A model generated the notes under the pieces. The model had not been told where the DNA came from. It ran no database searches and was given only the letters and a program-made list of their open reading frames with translations. 7,775 bases of DNA from Candidatus Woesearchaeota archaeon (lineage in GTDB: Archaea > Nanobdellota > Nanobdellia > Woesearchaeales > DSVV01), in assembly GCA_023267795.1 (NCBI GenBank), contig JAHFMP010000008.1, forward strand, positions 8,073 to 15,847, written 5' to 3'. Of the stretch, positions 1 to 5,357 are shown piece by piece. Each line of letters begins with the position of its first letter. Positions within the stretch are counted from its first letter, which is position 1. Position numbers and translations under genes: made by a program.

Positions 1-335
1 TGGGTATGTTCATCACTGATGGTGTGATCTTCATTTGTTTCTTTAATGGTACAAAAATAGGTAATGCGCACAATCTGCTTTTCTTCATTTGTGAAAACTG
101 TTGTTGCATCAAGAATTTGTTTTATTTGATCGAGCTCCAATCCAGTTTCTTCTTTAATTTCTCTTCTAAGGCCATCTTCAGGTTCTTCGCCAAATTCGAG
201 GCGTCCGCCAGGAATATCCCAAGCATCTTCTAAATCTGTGTATTTATTTGAACGTTTGATAAAAAGGATTTTGTTGTCTTTTTCAATGATTGCTTTAACG
301 CCAATTTGTTGGTTCATGGTTCTTTTCTCTTCCAT
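1..335 (-). CDS. Nudix hydrolase (C-terminus cut by window edge)
   Basis: Partial gene read leftward off the window; at least 111 residues are present. The Nudix box is perfect (G-x5-E-x7-R-E-U-x-E-E-x-G-U): it runs GGRLEFGEEP then DGLRREIKEETGL. It is preceded by the usual beta strand IGVKAIIEKDNKILFIKRS and by WDIPGG. Nudix enzymes hydrolyse nucleoside diphosphates linked to another moiety with Mg2+ or Mn2+ bound by the box glutamates; the substrate cannot be told from sequence. Two in-frame ATGs are possible, at 335 (MEEKRTMNQQIGVK) and 317 (MNQQIGVK); neither has a clear ribosome binding site, and the longer form is given. It lies 19 bases after a paralogous Nudix gene of about 50% identity by eye and probably shares its transcript. 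Confidence 0.88.
   Translation of the reverse strand, partial: MEEKRTMNQQIGVKAIIEKDNKILFIKRSNKYTDLEDAWDIPGGRLEFGEEPEDGLRREIKEETGLELDQIKQILDATTVFTNEEKQIVRITYFCTIKETNEDHTISDEHT
282..308 (-). repeat. 27-bp perfect direct repeat, copy in left Nudix gene
   Basis: This stretch is identical over 27 bases to 742-768 and encodes the same residues of the first beta strand (QIGVKAIIE) in each tandem Nudix gene. Identity stops abruptly on both sides (281/741 and 309/769 differ), while the rest of the two genes has diverged to about half identical residues. It is a trace of gene duplication, possibly refreshed by gene conversion, rather than a mobile or regulatory repeat. Confidence 0.8.
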
Positions 336-354
336 TACAAATTTGTACTTTTTA

Positions 355-783
355 TCATCTGTATCGATCCAAATACTTTCTCAATGTGTCTCTTAACATC
401 TCATCTTTATATTGCAGTCCAAGTAGCTCTTCTCTTCTTATCCAACTTGCACTTGTGTGTTCTTCACTTAACTGCACTTCTCCATCATACGCACTGCAAA
501 TATATGTCACTCGCACAATGTGTTCATTTTGATTTCTAAACACTGTTTTTATTTCTAAAACATTTTTTATATTTTCTATTCTTAAACCTACTTCTTCCTT
601 CACTTCTCTTTCTAAACCTTCTTCAAGCCCTTCTGCTACCTTTAATCTTCCACCTGGCAAGTCCCATGTTTCTGCAAGATCGCGATATCTCACTGGTTTG
701 TATCTTTCTGACCTTTTAATGAGAAGAATAGTATCTACGCGTTCAATGATTGCTTTAACGCCAATTTGATGAGTGTTTGCTAT
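355..783 (-). CDS. Nudix hydrolase, probable ATA start
   Basis: A 142-residue Nudix protein if read from ATA at 783-781. The Nudix box is intact (GGRLKVAEGL then EEGLEREVKEEVGL), followed by a C-terminal helix rich in Arg and Lys. The conserved N-terminal strand IGVKAIIERVDTILLIKRS and the following WDLPGG match the downstream paralogue. The frame is open from 816, but between there and GTG at 693 it has no ATG, GTG or TTG. Starting at GTG 693 would delete the first strands of the fold. ATA at 783 overlaps the TAG stop of the preceding gene (ATAG) and sits four bases after AGGTTGA, the same spacing as other internal genes here. Alternatives are an ATG-to-ATA loss of start, a -1 frameshift fusion to the upstream 95-residue protein, or a base error. 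The Nudix assignment is firm; the start is not. Confidence 0.8.
   Translation of the reverse strand: MANTHQIGVKAIIERVDTILLIKRSERYKPVRYRDLAETWDLPGGRLKVAEGLEEGLEREVKEEVGLRIENIKNVLEIKTVFRNQNEHIVRVTYICSAYDGEVQLSEEHTSASWIRREELLGLQYKDEMLRDTLRKYLDRYR
742..768 (-). repeat. 27-bp perfect direct repeat, copy in right Nudix gene
   Basis: Second copy of the repeat at 282-308, in the same reading frame and the same place in the Nudix fold. It lies just after the problematic start region of this gene. The paralogue's inner ATG at 317-315 aligns here with AAC at 777-775, so the usual start position is not preserved. Confidence 0.8.
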
Positions 784-1067
784 CGTCTCAACCTTTCTCT
801 TGTTCGTAACATCTCTTCAATATTTGGTGAAGTTCTCCAATCCCATCTTTCAGGTGTCTCAAGCTGCACTGCAATAACCTGTCGGAGGTATTGCGAAGGG
901 AGCACATCTGGTACAGCAAAGACATATTTTTGCCCTTTTTCTTGAAGAAATAAATAAGATTCTTGTTTCTCTGCTTGATCTCGCAATTTTACTAGCTTTT
1001 TTATCTCTCTTCTTTCTAATTCTTGAAGAAACTCTTTTGTTCGCTCTACGCAAGTAAATGTATCCAT
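780..1067 (-). CDS. 95-residue protein of unknown function
   Basis: I do not recognise this protein. It is small, charged and probably mostly helical: residues 7-45 look like a charged, coiled-coil-prone helix rich in Glu, Arg and Lys. A more hydrophobic strand-like centre follows (YLFLQEKGQKYVFAVPDV), then LRQVIAVQLETPERWDW and an Arg-rich tail (LRTRERLRR). No signal peptide or membrane segment is visible. The start is ATG at 1067, three bases after AGGTGA (1076-1071), which overlaps the TGA stop of the upstream helical-repeat gene. Its TAG stop overlaps the probable ATA start of the Nudix gene. The tight packing suggests co-translation with its neighbours. A -1 frameshift in its last codons would fuse it to the Nudix protein, but no slippery site is seen. 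Confidence 0.7.
   Translation of the reverse strand: MDTFTCVERTKEFLQELERREIKKLVKLRDQAEKQESYLFLQEKGQKYVFAVPDVLPSQYLRQVIAVQLETPERWDWRTSPNIEEMLRTRERLRR
788..794 (-). promoter_or_regulatory. Possible ribosome binding site for the ATA-start Nudix gene
   Basis: AGGTTGA lies four bases before ATA at 783-781. It is one inserted T away from the archaeal AGGTGA consensus. The four-base spacing equals that seen before the methyltransferase and lipoprotein starts, which is why ATA is favoured as the initiation codon. Confidence 0.4.
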
Positions 1068-1070
1068 TCT

Positions 1071-1076
1071 TCACCT
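1071..1076 (-). promoter_or_regulatory. Ribosome binding site of the 95-residue gene
   Basis: AGGTGA, complementary to the anti-Shine-Dalgarno end of archaeal 16S rRNA, sits three bases before ATG 1067. It includes the TGA stop of the preceding gene, which points to coupled translation. Confidence 0.55.
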
Positions 1077-2195
1077 ATGCCTTTTTTTTGCTTTATCCTG
1101 AGCAATACGTCTTGAATCTTCTTCAGCTCTTTCAAGAAGTATTGCAAGTTCTTTGATTCCTTCTTGGAGATATTCTACTGCCATTGTTTTTGCAGTCGTT
1201 GGAAAATCTGCAATAGTTGTTAGTTCTCTGAGTCTTTCGTATGGTGGTTTGTTGAGTGATCTGTGGAAGTTATGTATACCTTCTGGATCTTCATCCCATC
1301 GTTTTGAGATTTTTACTAAATTCACAGCTGCTTGCTCCAAACTCTCTCTTGCATAAACGAGCACTTGCTCTGGGATATTATCGTTGCAAATAATATAATT
1401 TTTAAGAAAATTGTATTCTCCATGCTCCACTGCGTGCTTGATTATTCTAGTTCCTAATTCTATCCGATTGATATCTGGGATCTCCTCATACACTAAAAAA
1501 GACACGAGTTCTGATGAGCGAAAATCCATTTGATATTTTAGGCATTCTTTTAGTGCATTTGTTGCTGCATTTGCTATCTTGCTTCTTGCTTGCTTTCTTA
1601 CTGAAGAATGATACATTGCTTGATGAGAGATACGTACAAGATCTCGATATCTTCCTTCTTTCACTCTCCATTCTATGCTCGTTCTTACAGCTCTGTTTCT
1701 ATAGTGATTTATTCTCTGCTTTACTTCTGCTGGAAAATCTTTATCGTTTAGGATCTTATCATATTTGCGAAACTCCCTAAAGGAGGCTGTTTGAGTTATG
1801 GAACCACAAGAGAGATACAGAGATAACTCAGTTGTAACATAATCTTCTAACCATCTTTCTGCTGCAACTATAAGGTTACCTCTTGCCTTTTTTCTTACCT
1901 CTTCAGAAAATGTGGTATCTCTTTCTATTTCCGTAAGTTCTTTGAAGGTTCCATACATAATTTTTAACTCTAGTGCTTTCGTTGCAGCTTCTCTTGCTTT
2001 TCTTTTTATGGTTCTCCCTATTCCTTGTGGAAAAGTATTATTTTCTGCAAGCTTGATGATCTCTTCATATTTTTCTGAATCAAAATGATTTTTAAGAACC
2101 AAAAGTGCTGCTCTCCCTCTTGTGGTTGCTACTGGATGTTGTTCCATAATAAGAACAAGGTCTTCTAATTGAAGCACATATTTTCCTTGAATCAT
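1071..2195 (-). CDS. Alpha-helical repeat protein (HEAT/ARM-like), unknown role
   Basis: A 374-residue, almost entirely helical protein with no signal peptide or membrane segment. About seven degenerate units of 35-40 residues can be seen, near residues 43-76, 81-117, 140-178, 183-216, 224-256, 261-295 and 319-353. The clearest share the pattern Y-x-x-L-x-x-I, a short acidic turn, (F/I)(P/S)-x-x-V-(R/K)-x-x-A-R, then a second helix ending in Ala-rich heptads. Examples are FSEEVRKKARGNL, FPAEVKQRINHYR, YHSSVRKQARSKI and IPEQVLVYARESL. This two-helix unit resembles HEAT/ARM-type solenoids, which usually serve as protein or nucleic-acid scaffolds; that role is inferred only. The C-terminus is basic (KAKKRHR). 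ATG 2195 overlaps the TGA of a 26-residue ORF (ATGA), and TTGA lies four bases upstream. No named family is recognised. Confidence 0.75.
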   Translation of the reverse strand: MIQGKYVLQLEDLVLIMEQHPVATTRGRAALLVLKNHFDSEKYEEIIKLAENNTFPQGIGRTIKRKAREAATKALELKIMYGTFKELTEIERDTTFSEEVRKKARGNLIVAAERWLEDYVTTELSLYLSCGSITQTASFREFRKYDKILNDKDFPAEVKQRINHYRNRAVRTSIEWRVKEGRYRDLVRISHQAMYHSSVRKQARSKIANAATNALKECLKYQMDFRSSELVSFLVYEEIPDINRIELGTRIIKHAVEHGEYNFLKNYIICNDNIPEQVLVYARESLEQAAVNLVKISKRWDEDPEGIHNFHRSLNKPPYERLRELTTIADFPTTAKTMAVEYLQEGIKELAILLERAEEDSRRIAQDKAKKRHR

Positions 2196-2272
2196 TTTAT
2201 CAATGCTCCAAGTCTTTCTTCAAGTAATCTTCTTCCTTCTGTTCCATTTTCTGCTGATTGCCATTCTGTCAT
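2192..2272 (-). CDS. 26-residue small ORF leading the helical-repeat operon
   Basis: ATG at 2272 opens a 26-codon frame ending IK-TGA at 2192. Its stop overlaps the start of the 374-residue gene as ATGA. The peptide begins MTEWQSAENG and ends in a possible amphipathic helix (EGRRLLEERLGALIK). It is the first ORF after the minus-direction TATA box (centre about 2308), giving a leader of roughly ten bases. It could be a real microprotein or a leader peptide that loads ribosomes onto the next gene. The promoter position and ATGA overlap support translation; there is no homology to judge by. A 15-codon ORF in another frame starts inside it and is considered chance. Confidence 0.45.
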   Translation of the reverse strand: MTEWQSAENGTEGRRLLEERLGALIK

Positions 2273-2304
2273 TGTAGTTCTTTCAAAGGTAATCAAGAAG
2301 TATT

Positions 2305-2312
2305 TTTATAAA
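2305..2312. promoter_or_regulatory. Palindromic TATA box shared by divergent genes
   Basis: TTTATAAA is its own reverse complement, so it reads as an archaeal TATA box on both strands. Rightward it is centred about 39 bases before the TrmB-type start at 2348, predicting transcription from about 2335 with a leader near 13 bases. Leftward it is about 36 bases before ATG 2272, predicting a start near 2282. No other TATA-like sequence in this gap fits either gene better. Confidence 0.6.
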
Positions 2313-2315
2313 TGA

Positions 2316-2345
2316 AGGACTCTTCCTAGTCCTAAAAGTCCTAAA
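2316..2345. promoter_or_regulatory. AGTCCT repeat cluster, candidate operator
   Basis: AGGACT (2316-2321) and AGTCCT (2328-2333) form a perfect six-base inverted repeat with a six-base spacer. AGTCCTAAA then occurs twice in direct tandem (2328-2336 and 2337-2345), ending two bases before the TrmB-type start codon. The cluster covers the predicted transcription start, where a bound repressor would block the polymerase. Autoregulation by the adjacent TrmB-family protein is plausible but inferred; the motif does not resemble the TATCAC-N5-GTGATA site known for thermococcal TrmBL1. Confidence 0.4.
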
Positions 2346-2347
2346 AA

Positions 2348-3100
2348 ATGAACGAACAACAACTGCTTAAAGAGTTTGGATTGACAGAATACGAGATTAA
2401 AGTATATCTTGCGCTTGCAAGATTTGGAACAGCAACAGCACCAAATATAATCAAAGCATTGACAGTTCCCTCAAACAAAGTCTACGCTTCCTTAGTGCGA
2501 TTAATAGAAGAGGGTTTTGTTGCAAGTTTAGCAGTAAGACCAAAGCAGTATAAAATTACAGGCACGCAAAGATTTCAAAGCATACTCAAAAAAAAGCAAC
2601 AAGAACTTCAAGTCTTAGAAAAAGAAATAACAACTTTTCAAAAATCACTCAGCCCAACCTCTGATTTGCAAGATGTTGCTATTGTTCTCAAAGGAAAGAA
2701 GAAAATTATCGAAATGCTCAGCCAAGCATCTGAAAATGCAAAGCTGTTTGGCTATTCATTTGTTGGGGATCTTTATTTTGATTATATGAGTGCAAAATCT
2801 GTAGCAAGTGCAGTACAGCGAGGAGTAGAATTCCGTTTTCTCGTGCATAAAACATCCAAAAATAAACCAGCAATAAAACAGTGGAAAAAGATTGGCGTCA
2901 AAATAAAATATTACCCAAAAGAAGAGCAAAAAAGTATTAGGTTCAGCACATTTGATGGAAGAGTCTGTCGAATTACTATTGGACAACCAGAAATTGCAAG
3001 AGAAGAAGATTATTTGTCGTTTTGGATTGAAAGTCCTGCATTTGCATTGCTCCTAAAAGATCAGTTTGAAGTTATGTGGAAAAAGAGTGTTGATTCCTAG
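2348..3100 (+). CDS. TrmB-family transcriptional regulator
   Basis: A 250-residue protein with TrmB architecture. Residues 5-75 form a winged helix-turn-helix, opening with FGLTEYEIKVYLALARFG, the typical TrmB N-terminal signature. Its recognition-helix region is around PSNKVYASLVRLIEEGFV. Residues about 75-101 are a Lys/Glu/Gln-rich coiled coil likely for dimerisation. Residues about 108-247 form a phospholipase-D-like effector domain (VLKGKKKIIEML, RGVEFRFLVH, DYLSFWIESPAFALLLKDQFEVMW). Family members bind sugars or other ligands and act as repressors or activators in the cytoplasm; the ligand and targets here are unknown. It is divergent from the helical-repeat/Nudix operon across a 75-base gap holding a shared TATA box and AGTCCT repeats, so self-regulation and control of that operon are natural hypotheses. 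Confidence 0.88.
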   Translation: MNEQQLLKEFGLTEYEIKVYLALARFGTATAPNIIKALTVPSNKVYASLVRLIEEGFVASLAVRPKQYKITGTQRFQSILKKKQQELQVLEKEITTFQKSLSPTSDLQDVAIVLKGKKKIIEMLSQASENAKLFGYSFVGDLYFDYMSAKSVASAVQRGVEFRFLVHKTSKNKPAIKQWKKIGVKIKYYPKEEQKSIRFSTFDGRVCRITIGQPEIAREEDYLSFWIESPAFALLLKDQFEVMWKKSVDS

Positions 3101-3105
3101 ACTTC

Positions 3106-3210
3106 TTACTTCTTTTTACCTTCAGCTGCTTTCTTTAGCGCATTTATTTTTCTCAAATCATCTATATAATTATTTATTTTTGTCTTCTTAAAAATGCTAA
3201 ATAATCCCAT
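3106..3210 (-). CDS. 34-residue basic small protein
   Basis: ATG 3210 to TAA 3106 encodes 34 residues beginning MGLFSIFKKTKINNY and ending in a Lys-rich tail (LKKAAEGKKK). The N-terminus is amphipathic (GLFSIFKK), followed by a probable helix (YIDDLRKINALKKAAEG), and it could be membrane-surface or nucleic-acid associated. I recognise no family. Support for a real gene is the TATA-like AATATAAAAG at 3240-3231, centred about 25 bases before the ATG. That is the leaderless arrangement seen for other genes here. It is convergent with the TrmB-type gene (ends five bases apart) and divergent from FEN-1. Confidence 0.55.
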   Translation of the reverse strand: MGLFSIFKKTKINNYIDDLRKINALKKAAEGKKK

Positions 3211-3230
3211 TGTTTTCTTATTATTCTAAT

Positions 3231-3240
3231 CTTTTATATT
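3231..3240 (-). promoter_or_regulatory. TATA box of the 34-residue gene
   Basis: AATATAAAAG on the minus strand is centred about 25 bases before ATG 3210, predicting transcription to begin at or next to the A of the start codon (leaderless). Confidence 0.5.
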
Positions 3241-3262
3241 GTTTCTCATTTTTTCCACTACC

Positions 3263-3270
3263 TTTATATT
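3263..3270 (+). promoter_or_regulatory. TATA box of the FEN-1 gene
   Basis: TTTATATT is centred about 26.5 bases before ATG 3293, so the mRNA is predicted to begin at the start codon. This placement independently supports 3293 as the true FEN-1 start rather than the TTG at 3239. Confidence 0.6.
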
Positions 3271-3292
3271 CCTGATTTCATTTTTCTTCTCT

Positions 3293-4330
3293 ATGGGTTT
3301 GCAACTAAGAGATGTAGTAGAGGGAAAGGAAATTGAACTTAAAGATTTAGCAGGCAAAAGAATTGCTGTTGATACTTTTAATATTCTCTATCAGTTTCTT
3401 GCATCTATTCGATCTCCAGATGGAAGCCTCTTAACAGATGCAAAGGGAAATGTGACTTCACATTTAATGGGACTATTTACAAGAACAACAAGTTTGATGC
3501 AACATAATATGCAAATTATCTTTGTCTTTGATGGCAAAGCACCAGACTTAAAGAGAAAAGAGCAAGAAAGAAGAAGACAACTAAAAGAAGAAGCAACAGA
3601 AGCGTATGAAACTGCAAAAGAAGAAGAAGATATTGAAGCAATGAAAAAATTTGCAAGTAGAACTGCACGATTAACTCCAGAAATGCTTGTTGATGCAAAA
3701 GAACTTATTACTGCACTTGGATGCCCAATTGTGCAAGCAGCAAGTGAAGGAGAAGCGCAAGTTGCCTATCTTGTCAAACAAGGAAATGCAAACTATGGCG
3801 CAAGCCAAGATTACGACACACTTTTATATGGAATCCCAAGACTCGTAAGAAATCTTTCAATTGCTGGGAAACGAAAAAAAGCAGGAACGCATGTCTATGA
3901 AACAGTCAAACCACAGCTTGTCTTAACAACAGAGGTACTCAACACATTAGGTATTGATAGAGAACAACTGATTGTACTAGCAATTCTCATTGGAACTGAT
4001 TACAATCGTGAAGGAATTCCAAACATTGGTCCAAAAAAAGCATTAAAATTGTTGCATGAATATAAAAAAGATTTTGAAGCAATATTCAATGCAGTCGAGT
4101 GGAATAAACACTATTCCTTTTCATGGAAAGAGATTTATTATTTGATTCTGCACATGGAAGTTGCAAAAGAGTATGAAATAAAATTTAGACCATTTGACAG
4201 TGCAAAAGTAATTTCTTTGCTTTGTGACAGGCATAACTTTGGTAGAGAACGAGTAGAAAGCACATTACAAAAGTTAGAAGAAATGAATACACAAAAGAAA
4301 CAAAAAGGATTGAATGATTTTTTCCAGTGA
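3293..4330 (+). CDS. fen: Flap endonuclease 1 (FEN-1)
   Basis: A 345-residue structure-specific nuclease of the XPG/FEN family, close to the usual archaeal length of about 340. It cleaves 5' flaps during Okazaki-fragment maturation and long-patch repair. All seven metal-binding acids are visible: D27 (AVDTFN), D80 (VFDGKAP), E152 and E154 (ASEGEAQ), D173 and D175 (SQDYDTLLYG) and D236 (IGTDYN). The helix-two-turn-helix follows (GIPNIGPKKALKLL, 241-254). Residues 87-126 are the charged helical cap or arch. The C-terminus is a PIP box, QKGLNDFF (337-344), for binding PCNA. The start MGLQLRDV is the family norm. An in-frame TTG at 3239 would add 18 hydrophobic residues (MFLIFSTTFIFLISFFFS) and cross the TATA box, so it is rejected. 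The gene is followed after four bases by the Trm5-like gene. Confidence 0.97.
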   Translation: MGLQLRDVVEGKEIELKDLAGKRIAVDTFNILYQFLASIRSPDGSLLTDAKGNVTSHLMGLFTRTTSLMQHNMQIIFVFDGKAPDLKRKEQERRRQLKEEATEAYETAKEEEDIEAMKKFASRTARLTPEMLVDAKELITALGCPIVQAASEGEAQVAYLVKQGNANYGASQDYDTLLYGIPRLVRNLSIAGKRKKAGTHVYETVKPQLVLTTEVLNTLGIDREQLIVLAILIGTDYNREGIPNIGPKKALKLLHEYKKDFEAIFNAVEWNKHYSFSWKEIYYLILHMEVAKEYEIKFRPFDSAKVISLLCDRHNFGRERVESTLQKLEEMNTQKKQKGLNDFFQ

Positions 4331-4334
4331 AAAT

Positions 4335-5354
4335 ATGACGAACGCAATTAAAATACAGGCAAAAAAAGCAGAAGAAGTCAAAGTATATCTTATGTCAACA
4401 AATAATCTTTCTCATACTGCAAAAGTGCATGCAAAAGAAGAATACATTTATTTCCCAGTAATAAGAACAAAAGATATCCTCAAAAAATACACCATTGTTC
4501 AAATATCATTACCTAAAAAAAAAGAAAAACAAAAAGATCTAAAAACAAAAATATCCTCTCAATTAACAAAAAAAGAGCAAGAACACCTCAAAACATCTTT
4601 TGACCATATTGGGACTATTGCAATTCTTGAAATTGATTCACAACTTGAAAAAAAAGAAAAAATTATTGCAAATGTGCTTTTGGAAATGTTTCCTTCAATA
4701 AAGACTGTACTTAAAAAGGCAGGATCGCATGAAGGCGAGTTCCGAACGCAGAAAATGGCATTGCTTGCGGGTGTTGAGACAAAAGAAACTTGCCATAGAG
4801 AAAATGGAGTAATGTTATTTTTGGATGTGGAAAAAGTCTATTTCTCCCCGAGACTCAGTACAGAAAGACAAAGAATTGTGAAATTAGTAAAAAAAGGAGA
4901 ATCAATTCTAGTAATGTTTAGCGGGTGTGCACCATATCCATGCATTCTTAGCAAGCACACCTTTGCAAAAGAAATTTATGGTGTTGAATTAAACCCAGTC
5001 GGGCATCAGTATGGTTTACGAAACGTTGTTGTCAATAAATTGAAGAATGTATTTTTGTTTAATGGTGATGTTCGCACTGTTGTGCCACAACTTAGAAAGA
5101 AATTTGATCGCATTTTAATGCCACTTCCAAAATCTTCTGAAGAATTTTTGGATGTTGCGCTTGCAGTTGCAAAGAAAGGAACAATCATTCACTGCTATGA
5201 CTTTTTGCATGAAGAAAAGTTTCAGGATGCAGTAAAAAAGATTGAAAAAGCATGTGCAACTGCAAAGAAAAAGTGTAAAATTCTAGGAATTTTCAAGTGT
5301 GGACAGCATAGCCCAAGAACATTTAGAATTTGTGTAGATTTTGAAATTCTATAA
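4335..5354 (+). CDS. trm5: Trm5-family tRNA (guanine37-N1)-methyltransferase
   Basis: A 339-residue class I SAM-dependent methyltransferase of the Trm5 type. These enzymes make m1G37 next to the anticodon and prevent frameshifting. An N-terminal domain (IKIQAKKAEEVKVYL) and a Lys-rich middle precede the Trm5 signature RENGVMLFLDVEKVYFSPRL then STERQRI; Y169, R173 and E177 align with catalytic or substrate residues described for the M. jannaschii enzyme. The SAM site follows: MFSGCAPYP (194-202), GVELNP (216-221), GDVR, then the MPLPKSSEEFL motif (262-272) and IIHCYDF. Motif I has Val where most Trm5 have Asp and GCAP instead of GxGP. ATG 4335 is preferred over ATG 4314, which lies inside the FEN-1 gene, because GTGA sits four bases before 4335 and overlaps the FEN-1 stop. 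G37 specificity is inferred from the family. Confidence 0.87.
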   Translation: MTNAIKIQAKKAEEVKVYLMSTNNLSHTAKVHAKEEYIYFPVIRTKDILKKYTIVQISLPKKKEKQKDLKTKISSQLTKKEQEHLKTSFDHIGTIAILEIDSQLEKKEKIIANVLLEMFPSIKTVLKKAGSHEGEFRTQKMALLAGVETKETCHRENGVMLFLDVEKVYFSPRLSTERQRIVKLVKKGESILVMFSGCAPYPCILSKHTFAKEIYGVELNPVGHQYGLRNVVVNKLKNVFLFNGDVRTVVPQLRKKFDRILMPLPKSSEEFLDVALAVAKKGTIIHCYDFLHEEKFQDAVKKIEKACATAKKKCKILGIFKCGQHSPRTFRICVDFEIL

Positions 5355-5357
5355 AAA
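5353..5357 (-). terminator. U-tract terminator of the C/D box sRNA
   Basis: TTTTT on the minus strand follows the closing stem and GGC of the sRNA. An oligo-U run is the usual archaeal terminator. It overlaps the last two bases of the stop codon of the convergent methyltransferase gene, leaving no spare sequence between them. Confidence 0.6.

Noticed and set aside
355..693. GTG 693 as the start of the second Nudix gene
   Set aside because: It would remove the conserved N-terminal strands (IGVKAIIE and ILLIKRS) shared with the paralogue, and there is no ribosome binding site nearby.
859..1074. 71-residue minus ORF overlapping the 95-residue gene
   Set aside because: It lacks the ribosome binding site spacing, has no recognisable pattern, and is a shifted frame of a gene that fits the operon packing better.
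1514..1780. 88-residue plus-strand ORF with hydrophobic Leu/Phe runs
   Set aside because: It is antisense to the helical-repeat gene; Leu/Phe richness is the expected mirror of Lys/Glu/Arg codons, and no promoter is seen.
2200..2250. 15-codon minus ORF beginning MEQKEEDYLK
   Set aside because: It is nested in another frame of the 26-residue ORF and has no promoter or junction logic of its own.
3110..3160. Possible second C/D-like RNA (GATGA and CTGA in the 34-residue ORF region)
   Set aside because: The C box is imperfect, no C'/D' pair or closing stem is found, and the small-ORF reading with promoter fits better.
3239..3292. Hydrophobic N-terminal extension of FEN-1 from TTG (a possible signal or membrane segment)
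   Set aside because: FEN-1 proteins start at MG(L/V), the extension crosses the TATA box centred 26 bases before ATG 3293, and FEN-1 is cytoplasmic.
4314..4334. Upstream ATG for the Trm5-like gene, overlapping the end of FEN-1
   Set aside because: ATG 4335 has GTGA at the usual four-base spacing, and the seven extra residues are not part of the family N-terminus.
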